DNA of 28,258 bases. It comes from a virus. The notes under the pieces are model-generated. The model saw only the letters and a list, made by a program, of their open reading frames with translations. It was not told the DNA's origin and searched no databases. The translations under genes and the position numbers were made by a program. Of this stretch, positions 1 to 9,302 are shown piece by piece (the stretch's first letter is position 1; each line of letters opens with the position of its first letter). The stretch spans positions 1 through 28,258 of the IMG/VR virus record IMGVR_UViG_3300010354_000461. The stretch is one strand, 5' to 3'.

Positions 1-1
1 A

Positions 2-3000
2 GGATATAATTCCGATGTTTATGATTATGCCTTGTTTACTTTAGTTGCAATAGATTCAAATATTGGTGGTATTGGTGCTACCGTTGTTTATAATTTATCA
101 AATTATCTTTTACCTGGAGAATCACCAGGAATTCATGATGTAGACAATTCTTTAGGTAGAATTATTCCAGAGAAACATTTCCCAATTTTTAATCCTATTT
201 TAAAGATTAATACTTTTTACGAAGGTGAAGAAATCTTTACTTCATCCAGTTCAGGTATAGTTCAAAGTTGGGATGATAAAAATGGTTATCTAAAAATTAT
301 ATCCTCTGATGATTTTTATATTGATGATAGAATAAAAGGTAGAACTTCTAACTCTCAGGGATTAATTGGAGAAATTATTGCATCTCTTGATGCCATTTAT
401 AACGTAAATTCATCTTCAATAGTTAAAAGTGGGTGGAAAAAAGAAACTGGATTCTTGAGCAATAATTTGCAAAGAACTCATGATAGTGACTATTATCAAT
501 ATTTTTCTTATGCGCTCAAGTCTAAAATTCCATATGATACTTGGGAATCTTCAGTAAGTAACTTAAATCATACATCAGGATTTAAAAAGTTTAGCGATTT
601 AATTATCGAATCTGAACCAGATGTATTTTCGGGAATTGCAACAAACCAAAATTTTGGCGATCTTACTGGTACTTTTGATCTATCTTCCTTCATTGATTTA
701 AATTGCGTTAATGATTTTGATCTTGTAAGAGAAATTTCTTTTAATATTAATAACTCATTAAAGTCTAAAGAAATAATATTCAACTCTAAAACATTGCAAG
801 ATTATTTTGAGTCCGTTGGAAACCGAGTACTTATTTTAGATGATATAAGTAGTCGTTTTAATAGTAATCCCAGATCAACACCATTTTCTGTGGTTGACAA
901 TTTTAGACTAAATTCATCAAGATTTAAGAAATATTTCTTCTTTATTGCTGACAGTAGGTATTCATTAGAAAGACAATTAATGTCAGTGACAATCCTTCAT
1001 AATAATACTGTAGGATTTTTAAATCAATATGCTCCAATTTACACCACTTATGAAATGGGGTATTTTGATTTTGTAGTATTAGGTGATGAAGGAAATATGC
1101 GGTTTTATCCTAATAAAAGTTCTGTAAATAATTTTGATGTTAATTTTATTTCTTATAATATTGAAGATTCTCTCGCATCAAATTCAACACAATATCTTGG
1201 CAGTGTTGCACGAATAACATCAAGTAGTGTTTCTATTCCAGTAGGAACTTCGTCTCCAACAACAGTCGTTGGAATAGCATCTACTTATAGAGCATCTAAA
1301 CTATTAATTACAATTGGTGCAGAAGATGAATCGTATTTTGAATCAACAGAATTAACTGTAATACATGATGGATCTGATGTAAATGTGCTTGAATATGGAG
1401 AACTTGCAACCGATTCTTTAACTCCTTACTCATCTGTTGGATTGGGAACATATGGTGCATACTTATTTGGATCAACCTTGAACATTGATTTTACCCCATA
1501 TACACCATTATCAAAATCTTATTACGTAAATTGCATAAGAACTTCAATTTCCGATGGTTCCTCAACGGGAATAGGAACTGTATCTCTTAGCACAGCAGAG
1601 TTATCTTCAAATTATGTTTCAATAGCGTCTAGTACAGCGCCCGTACAAAATTTAATCTCAACATATACTGTATCTCATGATAGTGCGTATTATTTGGTTT
1701 GTGTTGAAGATACAACAAATAATAGATATCAAATATCTGAAGTTGTAGTCGTTGATGATGAAACAAATGCATATTATTCTGAATTTGGAACTATTGAAAC
1801 ACACACATCACTAGGATCTATTAGTGCAGACGTTTCTGGAACTGATACAAATTTATATTTTACACCAATTCCTGGAATAGATTCTCAAGTAAGAATCGTT
1901 AAGACTGCTGTTGGACTCCTCAATAATTCAATTTCAACCTCAACTTATGTTGATCTTAATAATGCTTCTCTTGAAACAAATAACAGTTCTTATAGTGGAA
2001 CTGAATTTGATGTGAGAAAGTCTTTTGACTTAACTCATAGACAGAATCCAGTTTTTGAAAGATATTTTAATGGTCAAGAATCTGAAAATGTAAATGTTTT
2101 AACTAATCAAATAAAAATACCAAATCATTTCTTTGTAACTGGTGAGGAAGTATCTTATACGTATTCTGGAGCGGATAGTAGTAGAGCAATAGGAATCACA
2201 ACAACTAATATTGCAGGTATAGGATCAACAACTAAATTGCCATCAACTGTCTATATTGTTAAGAATGATGATTTATATGTTCAAGTTGCAGCTTCTGCAT
2301 CAGAAGCCTTAAAAGAAGTTCCTACTGTTTTAGATTTAACGACAACTGGAATAGGAACATTGCATAAGTTTACTTCTAAAAAACAAAATTCTAAAGTATT
2401 AATATCAATTGACAATTTTATCCAATCTCCAATTGTTGCTACATCAGTAACAACAACACTTTTAAGTGATGCTTCTTTAATTGATGGATTTGTTAATCTT
2501 GTAGGAATTACATCATTTTTTAGTGGAGACTTAATTAAGATTGATGATGAAATCATGAGGATATCATCTGTTGGTCTTGGAACTTTATCTAATAGATTGA
2601 CAGTTCAAAGACCTTGGATGGGAACAGGTATTTCGTCACACACAAATGGATCTTTAGTTACTAAGATTGTGGGAGACTATAATATTGTTGATAATGCTAT
2701 AAACTTTAACTCTGCTCCATATGGATTGACACCAATAGGAACAACAACAAATCCTCCAGATGAACGTGATTATGCTGGAATAGGAACTTATTCTACATTT
2801 TCTGGAAGATCATTTATTAGATCTGGACTACAAGATACTACTAATGAAACATATTGGAATAATAATGTCTTTGATGACATATCTTCAAATTTTGTTGGAT
2901 TAAAGACAGAATTTACTCTCCAATATGAAAATTCTAACGTGTCTGGAATAGTTACAAGTAATGCTATTGTTCTTTTAAATAATGTTTTCCAAGGTCCAGC

Positions 3001-5335
3001 AAGATCTGGTGGAATTAAAATTTCTGGAGATTATACTTTAAACGAAACGTCCGGAATCACTAGTATTTCATTTGTAGGATTTGGAACTTTATCAGCATCT
3101 TATGATATTAATACTAAAAATATAGTTCGTGGTGGAATAATAGTTTCTGTTGGATCGACTAGTGGATTTGGATATCAACCTTTAGTATCTGCTGGAGGGA
3201 CAGCAGTAGTTTCTGGACTTGGCACTATCTCATTAATTAGTATTGGTAATAGTGGTTCTGGTTATAGGGCAGGAATTCAAACTGTAAGAGTAGGTGTTAC
3301 TACACTTGGTGTAGGCACTGTTGGCGTTTATTATGTTGGCGTAGCAACTGTAAATAATGGACATATTACAGGTGTTGCAATTACCAATCCAGGTATGGGA
3401 TATACCTCATCCAATCCACCAATTGTTGTTTTTGATGATCCTCTATCTTACTCAAACATACCTTTGGTTTATAGTTCTTCTTCAGCATCTGGTTTAGGAA
3501 CCGAAGCATTAGTTGATATTGTTGTTGGACAAGGATCCAGTGTAATTAATTTTGAAATTAAAAATACTGGATATCGTTATGGGCAAGGAGAAATATTGAC
3601 AGTTCAAACTGGGGGAGCAACTGGCATTCCTACAAATACCACGTTATCTTTTAGTGAGTTTCAAATTAATGTAGATAAAACTTTTACTGATAAATTTAAT
3701 GGATGGAGTATTGGAGATTTGCAAGTTTTTGATCCATTAGATGGTTTGTTTAATGGTACAAGAATTACTTTCCCATTGAAGTATGATGGTGTTCAGACTA
3801 CAATTAGAGCAAAACAAGGATCAAATATTGATATTGAAGCAACACTATTAGTTTTTATTAATGACGTACTCCAAGTACCAGGAAAAGGATACTCATTTAA
3901 AGGTGGTAGCACTATAACGTTTGCAGAACCTCCAAAATTTGGAGATACTTCTAAAATTCTTTTCTACAAAGGAACTGGAGATGTTGATGTTTTAAGTGTT
4001 GATATTCTTGAAACTATTAAAGTAGGTGACAATGTAACAATTAATAACGATTTATTGTCGTTGCAAGAAGAAGAAAGACTCGTAACAGAAATAGTTTCCA
4101 CAGATATTGTCTATACAAATCCATATGCAGGTCCAGGGATTTCTGAAGATCCTAATTTACTAAGACCCGTTTTATGGTGTAGACAAACTGAGGATAAAAT
4201 TATTGATGGGCAACAAGTTGCAAAAGATAGAATTTTATATGAACCAAACATTTTGCCAGTTTCATATTTAATTAATCCAGCATCTTCAACAGATACAAAT
4301 TTATACGTAGATAATTTAAAAACATTTTTTGACTCAACTAATGAATCTAGTGCAGATAAACAGAAAGTAATTACTATCATTTCTCAAAACGCTCTAGTTT
4401 CTGCTTCAGGTACTGCAGTTGTTGCTGACGACGGAACAATTAGTTCTATTGTAATTAATGATGGAGGATCTGGATATACTTTTAATCCTGTTGTTAAAAT
4501 TTCAAATCCAATTGGAATTGGAGAAACCGTAGGAATTGGGCAAACTGCTATTGCTATTGCTGGTGTAGGTGTTGGTGGAACAGTTTTCTCAGTATCACTT
4601 ACTTCTGTTGGATCTGGATATACACATTCAAATCCACCTTCAGTCTTATTCGAATCTCCAAGACCTAAAACCGAAACTATTAAAAATGTTTCATATCAAG
4701 GTGACTTTGGATCCATTGTTGGATTTGGAACAACAACGGTATCAAGTGGAAGTGATTTATTTACTCAAATGATATTTGATTTTTATATTCCTCAGGATTC
4801 ATATTTGAGAGATGGAAGTATTGTTGGATCAGCATATACAGTGAGTTCCATTGCTTCTGGCGACTACTTTATTGTTTATAATTCAAATATTGGATCAGCA
4901 TCAACTACAATTATATCAAGAAATCTTGATGGAACTAATCTTGGTATTGGTACACAGTTTATTGATAACATTTACCAAGTTGATGATAAAAATGTTCTTC
5001 AAACAAATATATCAGGAATTGGAGTTACTTATGTTACAAGAATATTTGCAAGAATTGCCGGTGTTTCTACAGTAAGCTTTGGATCTACATTCATAACTTT
5101 TGATTCTACATTATATACATTTGATAATAATGGAAATGTGGGTCTTGTGACTTATTCTGGCGGAATAACTACTTCAAGATATCTTGGAAATTACAGTTGG
5201 GGTAAAATTACGCTTCCATTTAGAAAAACAACAAATAGTTATGAATCTTATGGGGATGGTAGAATTGGTGGTATTTCTACATCTTCTATTGTAGTTAGAT
5301 ATAATCCACTTAAATATCAAAATTACGTATCATGA
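2..5335 (+). CDS. Giant baseplate wedge protein, gp7-like, 5'-truncated by the window edge
   Basis: The frame is open from the first bases, so the gene begins upstream; the TTG at 32 lies inside the coding frame and is not a credible start. About 1777 residues are visible. Around nt 200-620 there is a stretch resembling the C-terminal part of T4 gp7: a GEEIF...GIVQSW...YIDDRIKG segment followed by DYYQYFSYALKSKIPYDTW and a HTSGFKKFSD motif, matching in layout gp7's SYYVMKIKSNLPSSRW...HPVGF. A very long beta-rich, Gly/Ser/Thr-rich extension follows, with recurring GSGYT..NPP units (nt about 3220-3600 and 4430-4660) and an IDDEIMRI...LTVQRPW module (nt about 2460-2670). gp7 is a baseplate wedge subunit next to gp8 in T4; gp8 lies downstream here after two inserted genes. 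The gp7 link rests on pattern similarity judged by eye. The alternative is an unassigned large tail protein. Confidence 0.6.
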   Translation, partial: GYNSDVYDYALFTLVAIDSNIGGIGATVVYNLSNYLLPGESPGIHDVDNSLGRIIPEKHFPIFNPILKINTFYEGEEIFTSSSSGIVQSWDDKNGYLKIISSDDFYIDDRIKGRTSNSQGLIGEIIASLDAIYNVNSSSIVKSGWKKETGFLSNNLQRTHDSDYYQYFSYALKSKIPYDTWESSVSNLNHTSGFKKFSDLIIESEPDVFSGIATNQNFGDLTGTFDLSSFIDLNCVNDFDLVREISFNINNSLKSKEIIFNSKTLQDYFESVGNRVLILDDISSRFNSNPRSTPFSVVDNFRLNSSRFKKYFFFIADSRYSLERQLMSVTILHNNTVGFLNQYAPIYTTYEMGYFDFVVLGDEGNMRFYPNKSSVNNFDVNFISYNIEDSLASNSTQYLGSVARITSSSVSIPVGTSSPTTVVGIASTYRASKLLITIGAEDESYFESTELTVIHDGSDVNVLEYGELATDSLTPYSSVGLGTYGAYLFGSTLNIDFTPYTPLSKSYYVNCIRTSISDGSSTGIGTVSLSTAELSSNYVSIASSTAPVQNLISTYTVSHDSAYYLVCVEDTTNNRYQISEVVVVDDETNAYYSEFGTIETHTSLGSISADVSGTDTNLYFTPIPGIDSQVRIVKTAVGLLNNSISTSTYVDLNNASLETNNSSYSGTEFDVRKSFDLTHRQNPVFERYFNGQESENVNVLTNQIKIPNHFFVTGEEVSYTYSGADSSRAIGITTTNIAGIGSTTKLPSTVYIVKNDDLYVQVAASASEALKEVPTVLDLTTTGIGTLHKFTSKKQNSKVLISIDNFIQSPIVATSVTTTLLSDASLIDGFVNLVGITSFFSGDLIKIDDEIMRISSVGLGTLSNRLTVQRPWMGTGISSHTNGSLVTKIVGDYNIVDNAINFNSAPYGLTPIGTTTNPPDERDYAGIGTYSTFSGRSFIRSGLQDTTNETYWNNNVFDDISSNFVGLKTEFTLQYENSNVSGIVTSNAIVLLNNVFQGPARSGGIKISGDYTLNETSGITSISFVGFGTLSASYDINTKNIVRGGIIVSVGSTSGFGYQPLVSAGGTAVVSGLGTISLISIGNSGSGYRAGIQTVRVGVTTLGVGTVGVYYVGVATVNNGHITGVAITNPGMGYTSSNPPIVVFDDPLSYSNIPLVYSSSSASGLGTEALVDIVVGQGSSVINFEIKNTGYRYGQGEILTVQTGGATGIPTNTTLSFSEFQINVDKTFTDKFNGWSIGDLQVFDPLDGLFNGTRITFPLKYDGVQTTIRAKQGSNIDIEATLLVFINDVLQVPGKGYSFKGGSTITFAEPPKFGDTSKILFYKGTGDVDVLSVDILETIKVGDNVTINNDLLSLQEEERLVTEIVSTDIVYTNPYAGPGISEDPNLLRPVLWCRQTEDKIIDGQQVAKDRILYEPNILPVSYLINPASSTDTNLYVDNLKTFFDSTNESSADKQKVITIISQNALVSASGTAVVADDGTISSIVINDGGSGYTFNPVVKISNPIGIGETVGIGQTAIAIAGVGVGGTVFSVSLTSVGSGYTHSNPPSVLFESPRPKTETIKNVSYQGDFGSIVGFGTTTVSSGSDLFTQMIFDFYIPQDSYLRDGSIVGSAYTVSSIASGDYFIVYNSNIGSASTTIISRNLDGTNLGIGTQFIDNIYQVDDKNVLQTNISGIGVTYVTRIFARIAGVSTVSFGSTFITFDSTLYTFDNNGNVGLVTYSGGITTSRYLGNYSWGKITLPFRKTTNSYESYGDGRIGGISTSSIVVRYNPLKYQNYVS

Positions 5336-5340
5336 TTTTC

Positions 5341-5348
5341 AATAAATA
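5341..5348 (+). promoter_or_regulatory. T4-type late promoter element (AATAAATA)
   Basis: AATAAATA lies in the 31-base gap between the gp7-like stop and the fibre ATG at 5367. It differs by one base from the T4 late -10 octamer TATAAATA. Transcription would begin a few bases downstream, leaving a leader of about 12 bases. No clear Shine-Dalgarno is visible before 5367. The assignment is by motif and position only. Confidence 0.5.
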
Positions 5349-5366
5349 CTTAAAAACTTTATAAAA

Positions 5367-8300
5367 ATGGCAAAGTTAGGAATAAACACTGGAATTACAC
5401 CAAATGATGGCACTGGCGATAGTTTATTACAAGCTGGCATAAAAATTAATAGTAATTTTGGTGAAATTTATTCTGCCATTGGTGATGGTACAAATATTAC
5501 CAATTCAATTGCTTATGCCACGCTTGCTGGTGTTGCAACTTATGCGCCAACTGCTGGCATAGCAACTTATGCTACAACCGCAGGAATTACTACAAATGCA
5601 TCTTATGCAACTTTAGCAGGATTTGCAACTGCCGCATCCTCTGCCACAAATGCCACAAATGCCACAAATGCCACAAATGCTACTTACGCTACAACTGCAG
5701 GTATAGCGACTTACGCTACAACTGCTGGCATAGCAACTTATGCTCCAACTGCAGGTATAGCGACTTATGCACCAACTGCTGGCATAGCAACTTATGCTCC
5801 AACTGCAGGTATAGCGACTTACGCTACAACTGCTGGCATAGCAACTTATGCAGAAACTGCAGGCATAGCGACTTATGCACCAACTGCTGGTATAGCGACT
5901 TATGCACCAACTGCTGGTATAGCGACTTATGCACCAACTGCTGGTATAGCGACTTATGCGACTTACGCAGAAACTGCTGGAATTGCCACAAATGCGACTT
6001 ATGCTACAACTGCTGGTGTCACTACAAATATTATAGGTGGTGTTCAAGGATCAGTTCCATTTCAATCTGCGACTGATCAGACTTCATTACTTGCACCTGG
6101 TATATCTGGATATGTTTTAATTAGCAATGGATCTGGACAAAATCCTACTTGGGGACCTGTATCTTCCGCAACAGCATTTTTTGGTGGAATTACCGTTCAA
6201 GATGAAGGTGTAACGGTAGGTACTGCCAATAGTGTATCGACATTAAACTTTGTTGGACCTAATGTTGTAGCAATAGCAAATACAGGTGCTGGAGGAATTT
6301 CTACAATTACAATTTCGGATTATGTATCAATTGCTGGTGTTGCTACTTACGCACCAACTGCTGGCATAGCAACTTATGCAGAAACTGTTGGCATAGCAAC
6401 TTATGCAGAAACTGCTGGCATAGCAACTTATGCGCCAACTGCTGGTATAGCGACTTATACGCCTCTCGCTGGTGTTGCTACTTATACGCCTCTCGCTGGT
6501 GTTGCTACTTATGCGCCTCTCGCTGGTGTAGCGACTTATGCACCACTTGCAGGAATTTCTACTTTATCTAACGGGCTTACGGGAACTCCAAACATTGTTG
6601 TTGGTATTATCACAGCAAGTTCCTTCAGAGGTGATGGTTCTTTACTAACAAATATTAATACATCTCAATGGGTTTCTTATGGATTGGGAATTTCAACAAC
6701 ATCTAATGTTGGAGTTGGAACAACAAATCCACTTTATAAATTTAGTGTCTCAAATGATGCAACACCAACGTTTAATTTGGAAAATGTAATCGCAGATTTT
6801 ACAGGAAGTTCTCAAAGTTACACGCAACTTAATATAAGAAATGCATTTCCATCTTCCGCTGCATCTGCAGATTTAATTATTACCTCAGATGATGGTGATG
6901 ATACAACTAATTACATTGATTTGGGAATTAATAACAGTGGTTTTTCAACATCAACATGGACAATTAATGGACCACTGGATGGATATTTGTATAGTTCAGA
7001 CTCTAATTTTTCAATTGGTGTTTCTAGTTCAAACAAATATCTTTCATTTTTCGTTGGTGGAACTTTATCATCAAATGAAAAGGTTAGAATCAATTCAAAC
7101 GGTGTTGGAGTAGGAACCACAAATCCAACAAGTGCTCTTACAGTTAAAGGAAACACTTCTCTTGAAACATTGAATGTATCTGGTATTTCTACATTTGCTG
7201 GTATCACTACAGTTACTGGACCTACTTTATTCTCTAAGCAACTAAGTGTAAGTGGTGTTTCGACTTTTGGTGGAACACTAAATTCAAAAAATATAACAAT
7301 GCTTGATGGCATATTTGCCATGAACTCCACCGCTGATGGTGCTGTTTTTGATATGGTATATTCTTCTGGAACTGACAGTTTTGATATTAGTTGGAAAAAA
7401 ACTGGAAATTTGACTTGGTATATTCCCACGAATAGTAAATTCCAATTCATAAATCCAGGAGGGGGAGCACTTTCTGCTAAATTTACTTCACAGGGTAGTT
7501 CTGCTTTATATTATGCTGGATCTAATAAAATAGAAACCAGCGGCATTGGAGTAACAGTTACTGGAGTAACTTCAACAACAAACTTATATGTGACTGGTGT
7601 TTCTACATTTGCTGGTATTACTACAGTCACTGGATCAACTTTATTTGCCAATCAACTTAATATTTCTGGTGTTACTACACTTGGAAATACAATCGTAGGT
7701 GGTGCAACAACACAACTAATTGTAAATGGTGATGTAAGAATTACAGGTATTCTTACAATTGGATCCTCTTCAATTACATTAAATGGATCTAGCAATACAC
7801 TTAATGTTGGATCTGGTATAACATTTAGTGGAAATACTGGACAAATTTCTGCAGGATCTTTTATTGGAACATCTACAGATTCTGAAAAACTGTCTTCTCA
7901 AGATCCTTGCTTCTATACAAATTATAATAATTTCTATAATACTCCAGAACAAGTTTGGACCAATGTAAGACAAAGTAATGTTGGTTCCGGAACTACTATT
8001 ACTGGTATTACAAGTTCTTATACATTTAGTTCTGCCAGAACTGTTGCTGGAGTTTCTACAAACCAATTAACTGTTACTGGACATTTATATTATCCGACTT
8101 CTAGTTATATTGGACCTGATGTTGATGTTCTTGTATTATATCATGGAACAATTGAAACTGCAGGTGTAAGTCCTTTGGATGCTGCACAGACATTTATGAA
8201 TCTTGCAACAATTCCATCTGGATTAAACATTAGAGATAAAATTATCTTTTCTGTAGCATATCCTCAAGATGCAATTCCAGTTTGGGTTAATAGTATTGAA

Positions 8301-9302
8301 AGTCCTTCAGCAGAATTCCCAGAATTTGCTAGTGTTTTAGATATTAATAATTTCTATCTTGGAGATAATATCTATCACGCCGAAGCAGCACTTCTTTGGG
8401 TGAAAGAGAAATTGAATTCTTACATGAGTTCTGTTGGTATTGCAAAATCAGTTTCAAGAGTCTATACATTTGGACACTCTCAAGGAGGATATTTGGTGCA
8501 TAGGTTAAACACTATGCATCCTGTTGATGGAGTTATTTCAAATGCCCCAGGTCCAATTGATCTGTTAGACAGATGTTCTGGAGTAGCACAAACTTCTACC
8601 TATACTTGCAATAAAATTGGAGTCGGAATAGGAACAACTTTATCAAATCCAGATGCATATGACTCTCGTTCTCTCAAGAGTTACTTATCGGGAACTTTAT
8701 CACCAACATTGTTTACTCAAGCATTAGATGATGATGCATATCAAGTTAACTTGATGCAAACAGTGTTTCAGCCTGGTATTAGTACTTGCACTGAATATGG
8801 TCCAATCCAGTTTAATTACTATACATCTGGAGGACACACATCATTTGCTACAAGTTCTTTTGTTCAAAGAGATGTTCGTAATTATATTAATTCTGGATAT
8901 ACTGGTTCATATACTTTCTATAGTGTTGGAATAGGGACCACAAATCCATCAAGTGCTCTTGAAGTAAATGGAACAATTAAAGATTCTATTGGAAATGTCC
9001 GTGCTCTTCCACAAAATTCTGTTGGTGTTGCATATACACTTGCAGTAACTGATGTTGGAAAGCATGTTGCAATTACAACTGGTGGCATCACAGTTCCTCC
9101 ATCAGTCTTCAGTATTGGTGACAATGTAACTGTCTTTAATAACTCTGATTATAATCAAATGATTACTCCAGGTAGTGGCGTAACTCTTAGACGTGCTGGA
9201 GTTGGAGATACTGGAGCAAGAGGATTGAATGGATATGGATTAGCAACAATTCTTTGTATTAATACAAATAGTTTTGTAATTACTGGGGCAGGGTTAACCT
9301 AA
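5367..9302 (+). CDS. Tail fibre protein with an embedded alpha/beta-hydrolase domain
   Basis: This 1311-residue protein opens with a segment typical of marine T4-like structural proteins (NDGTGDSLLQAG.KINSNFGEIY). Two shaft-like arrays of a 9-residue repeat (AGIATYAPT type) follow at residues about 49-221 and 322-399. Next come GVGTTNP...L.V.G units and paired VSG(I/V)STFAGITTVTG repeats. Residues about 865-1183 do not look like fibre. They read as an alpha/beta-hydrolase: strand-HGT at 926-928 (candidate oxyanion loop), FGHSQGGY with nucleophile Ser1038, acid candidates Asp1121-1123 and GGHTSF with His1157. A GIGTTNPSSALEVNG unit resumes the fibre at once, and the protein ends in a common phage C-terminus (GLATI...VITGAGL). 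The likely role is host recognition plus ester or peptide-type hydrolysis at the cell surface; the substrate is unknown. The stop overlaps the next gene's ATG (TAATG), suggesting coupled expression with a second hydrolase. Confidence 0.82.
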   Translation: MAKLGINTGITPNDGTGDSLLQAGIKINSNFGEIYSAIGDGTNITNSIAYATLAGVATYAPTAGIATYATTAGITTNASYATLAGFATAASSATNATNATNATNATYATTAGIATYATTAGIATYAPTAGIATYAPTAGIATYAPTAGIATYATTAGIATYAETAGIATYAPTAGIATYAPTAGIATYAPTAGIATYATYAETAGIATNATYATTAGVTTNIIGGVQGSVPFQSATDQTSLLAPGISGYVLISNGSGQNPTWGPVSSATAFFGGITVQDEGVTVGTANSVSTLNFVGPNVVAIANTGAGGISTITISDYVSIAGVATYAPTAGIATYAETVGIATYAETAGIATYAPTAGIATYTPLAGVATYTPLAGVATYAPLAGVATYAPLAGISTLSNGLTGTPNIVVGIITASSFRGDGSLLTNINTSQWVSYGLGISTTSNVGVGTTNPLYKFSVSNDATPTFNLENVIADFTGSSQSYTQLNIRNAFPSSAASADLIITSDDGDDTTNYIDLGINNSGFSTSTWTINGPLDGYLYSSDSNFSIGVSSSNKYLSFFVGGTLSSNEKVRINSNGVGVGTTNPTSALTVKGNTSLETLNVSGISTFAGITTVTGPTLFSKQLSVSGVSTFGGTLNSKNITMLDGIFAMNSTADGAVFDMVYSSGTDSFDISWKKTGNLTWYIPTNSKFQFINPGGGALSAKFTSQGSSALYYAGSNKIETSGIGVTVTGVTSTTNLYVTGVSTFAGITTVTGSTLFANQLNISGVTTLGNTIVGGATTQLIVNGDVRITGILTIGSSSITLNGSSNTLNVGSGITFSGNTGQISAGSFIGTSTDSEKLSSQDPCFYTNYNNFYNTPEQVWTNVRQSNVGSGTTITGITSSYTFSSARTVAGVSTNQLTVTGHLYYPTSSYIGPDVDVLVLYHGTIETAGVSPLDAAQTFMNLATIPSGLNIRDKIIFSVAYPQDAIPVWVNSIESPSAEFPEFASVLDINNFYLGDNIYHAEAALLWVKEKLNSYMSSVGIAKSVSRVYTFGHSQGGYLVHRLNTMHPVDGVISNAPGPIDLLDRCSGVAQTSTYTCNKIGVGIGTTLSNPDAYDSRSLKSYLSGTLSPTLFTQALDDDAYQVNLMQTVFQPGISTCTEYGPIQFNYYTSGGHTSFATSSFVQRDVRNYINSGYTGSYTFYSVGIGTTNPSSALEVNGTIKDSIGNVRALPQNSVGVAYTLAVTDVGKHVAITTGGITVPPSVFSIGDNVTVFNNSDYNQMITPGSGVTLRRAGVGDTGARGLNGYGLATILCINTNSFVITGAGLT
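5511..6029 (+). repeat. First 27-base/9-residue tandem repeat array in the fibre
   Basis: The array holds about 18 imperfect copies of a 27-base unit encoding AGIATYAPT, AGIATYATT or AGIATYAET. Inside it, four copies of a 9-base unit (GCCACAAAT) encode a short NATNAT run near 5645-5680. The regular period and small residue choice fit a trimeric fibre shaft. Near-identical copies would allow slippage or recombination to change shaft length. Confidence 0.9.
6328..6561 (+). repeat. Second 27-base/9-residue tandem repeat array in the fibre
   Basis: The same 9-residue period reappears after a non-repeat stretch of about 300 bases. The copies grade from AGIATYAET/APT to AGVATYTPL/APL, so this array has a distinct subfamily (PLAGVATY) at its 3' end. 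Confidence 0.85.
7171..7697 (+). repeat. Pair of direct fibre repeats (STFAGITTVTG unit)
   Basis: Two segments, about 7171-7289 and 7579-7697, encode nearly the same run: VSGISTFAGITTVTG.TLF..QL..SGV(S/T)T(F/L)G versus VTGVSTFAGITTVTG.TLF..QL..SGVTTLG. They are separated by about 290 bases encoding a different, more globular-looking segment. This looks like duplication of a fibre module. Confidence 0.75.

Noticed and set aside
32-34. TTG at 32 as the start of the first gene
   Set aside because: The same frame is open to the first bases and the protein is already in mid-domain, so this is an internal Leu codon of a truncated gene.
4569-5075. Overlapping plus-strand frames of 67 and 74 residues
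   Set aside because: They are Leu-rich low-complexity frames inside the gp7-like gene, with no signals of their own.
5613-6047. 144-residue minus-strand frame rich in Cys, Ser and Ile
   Set aside because: It is the mirror of the 27-base fibre repeats; its regularity comes from the sense-strand repeat, with no independent start signal.
5511-6561. CRISPR-like array
   Set aside because: Repeats are contiguous, coding, 27 bases long and have no unique spacers.
6911-7450. 179-residue minus-strand frame
   Set aside because: It lies wholly within the fibre gene. No minus-strand gene is otherwise supported in the window, and no recognisable protein family appears.
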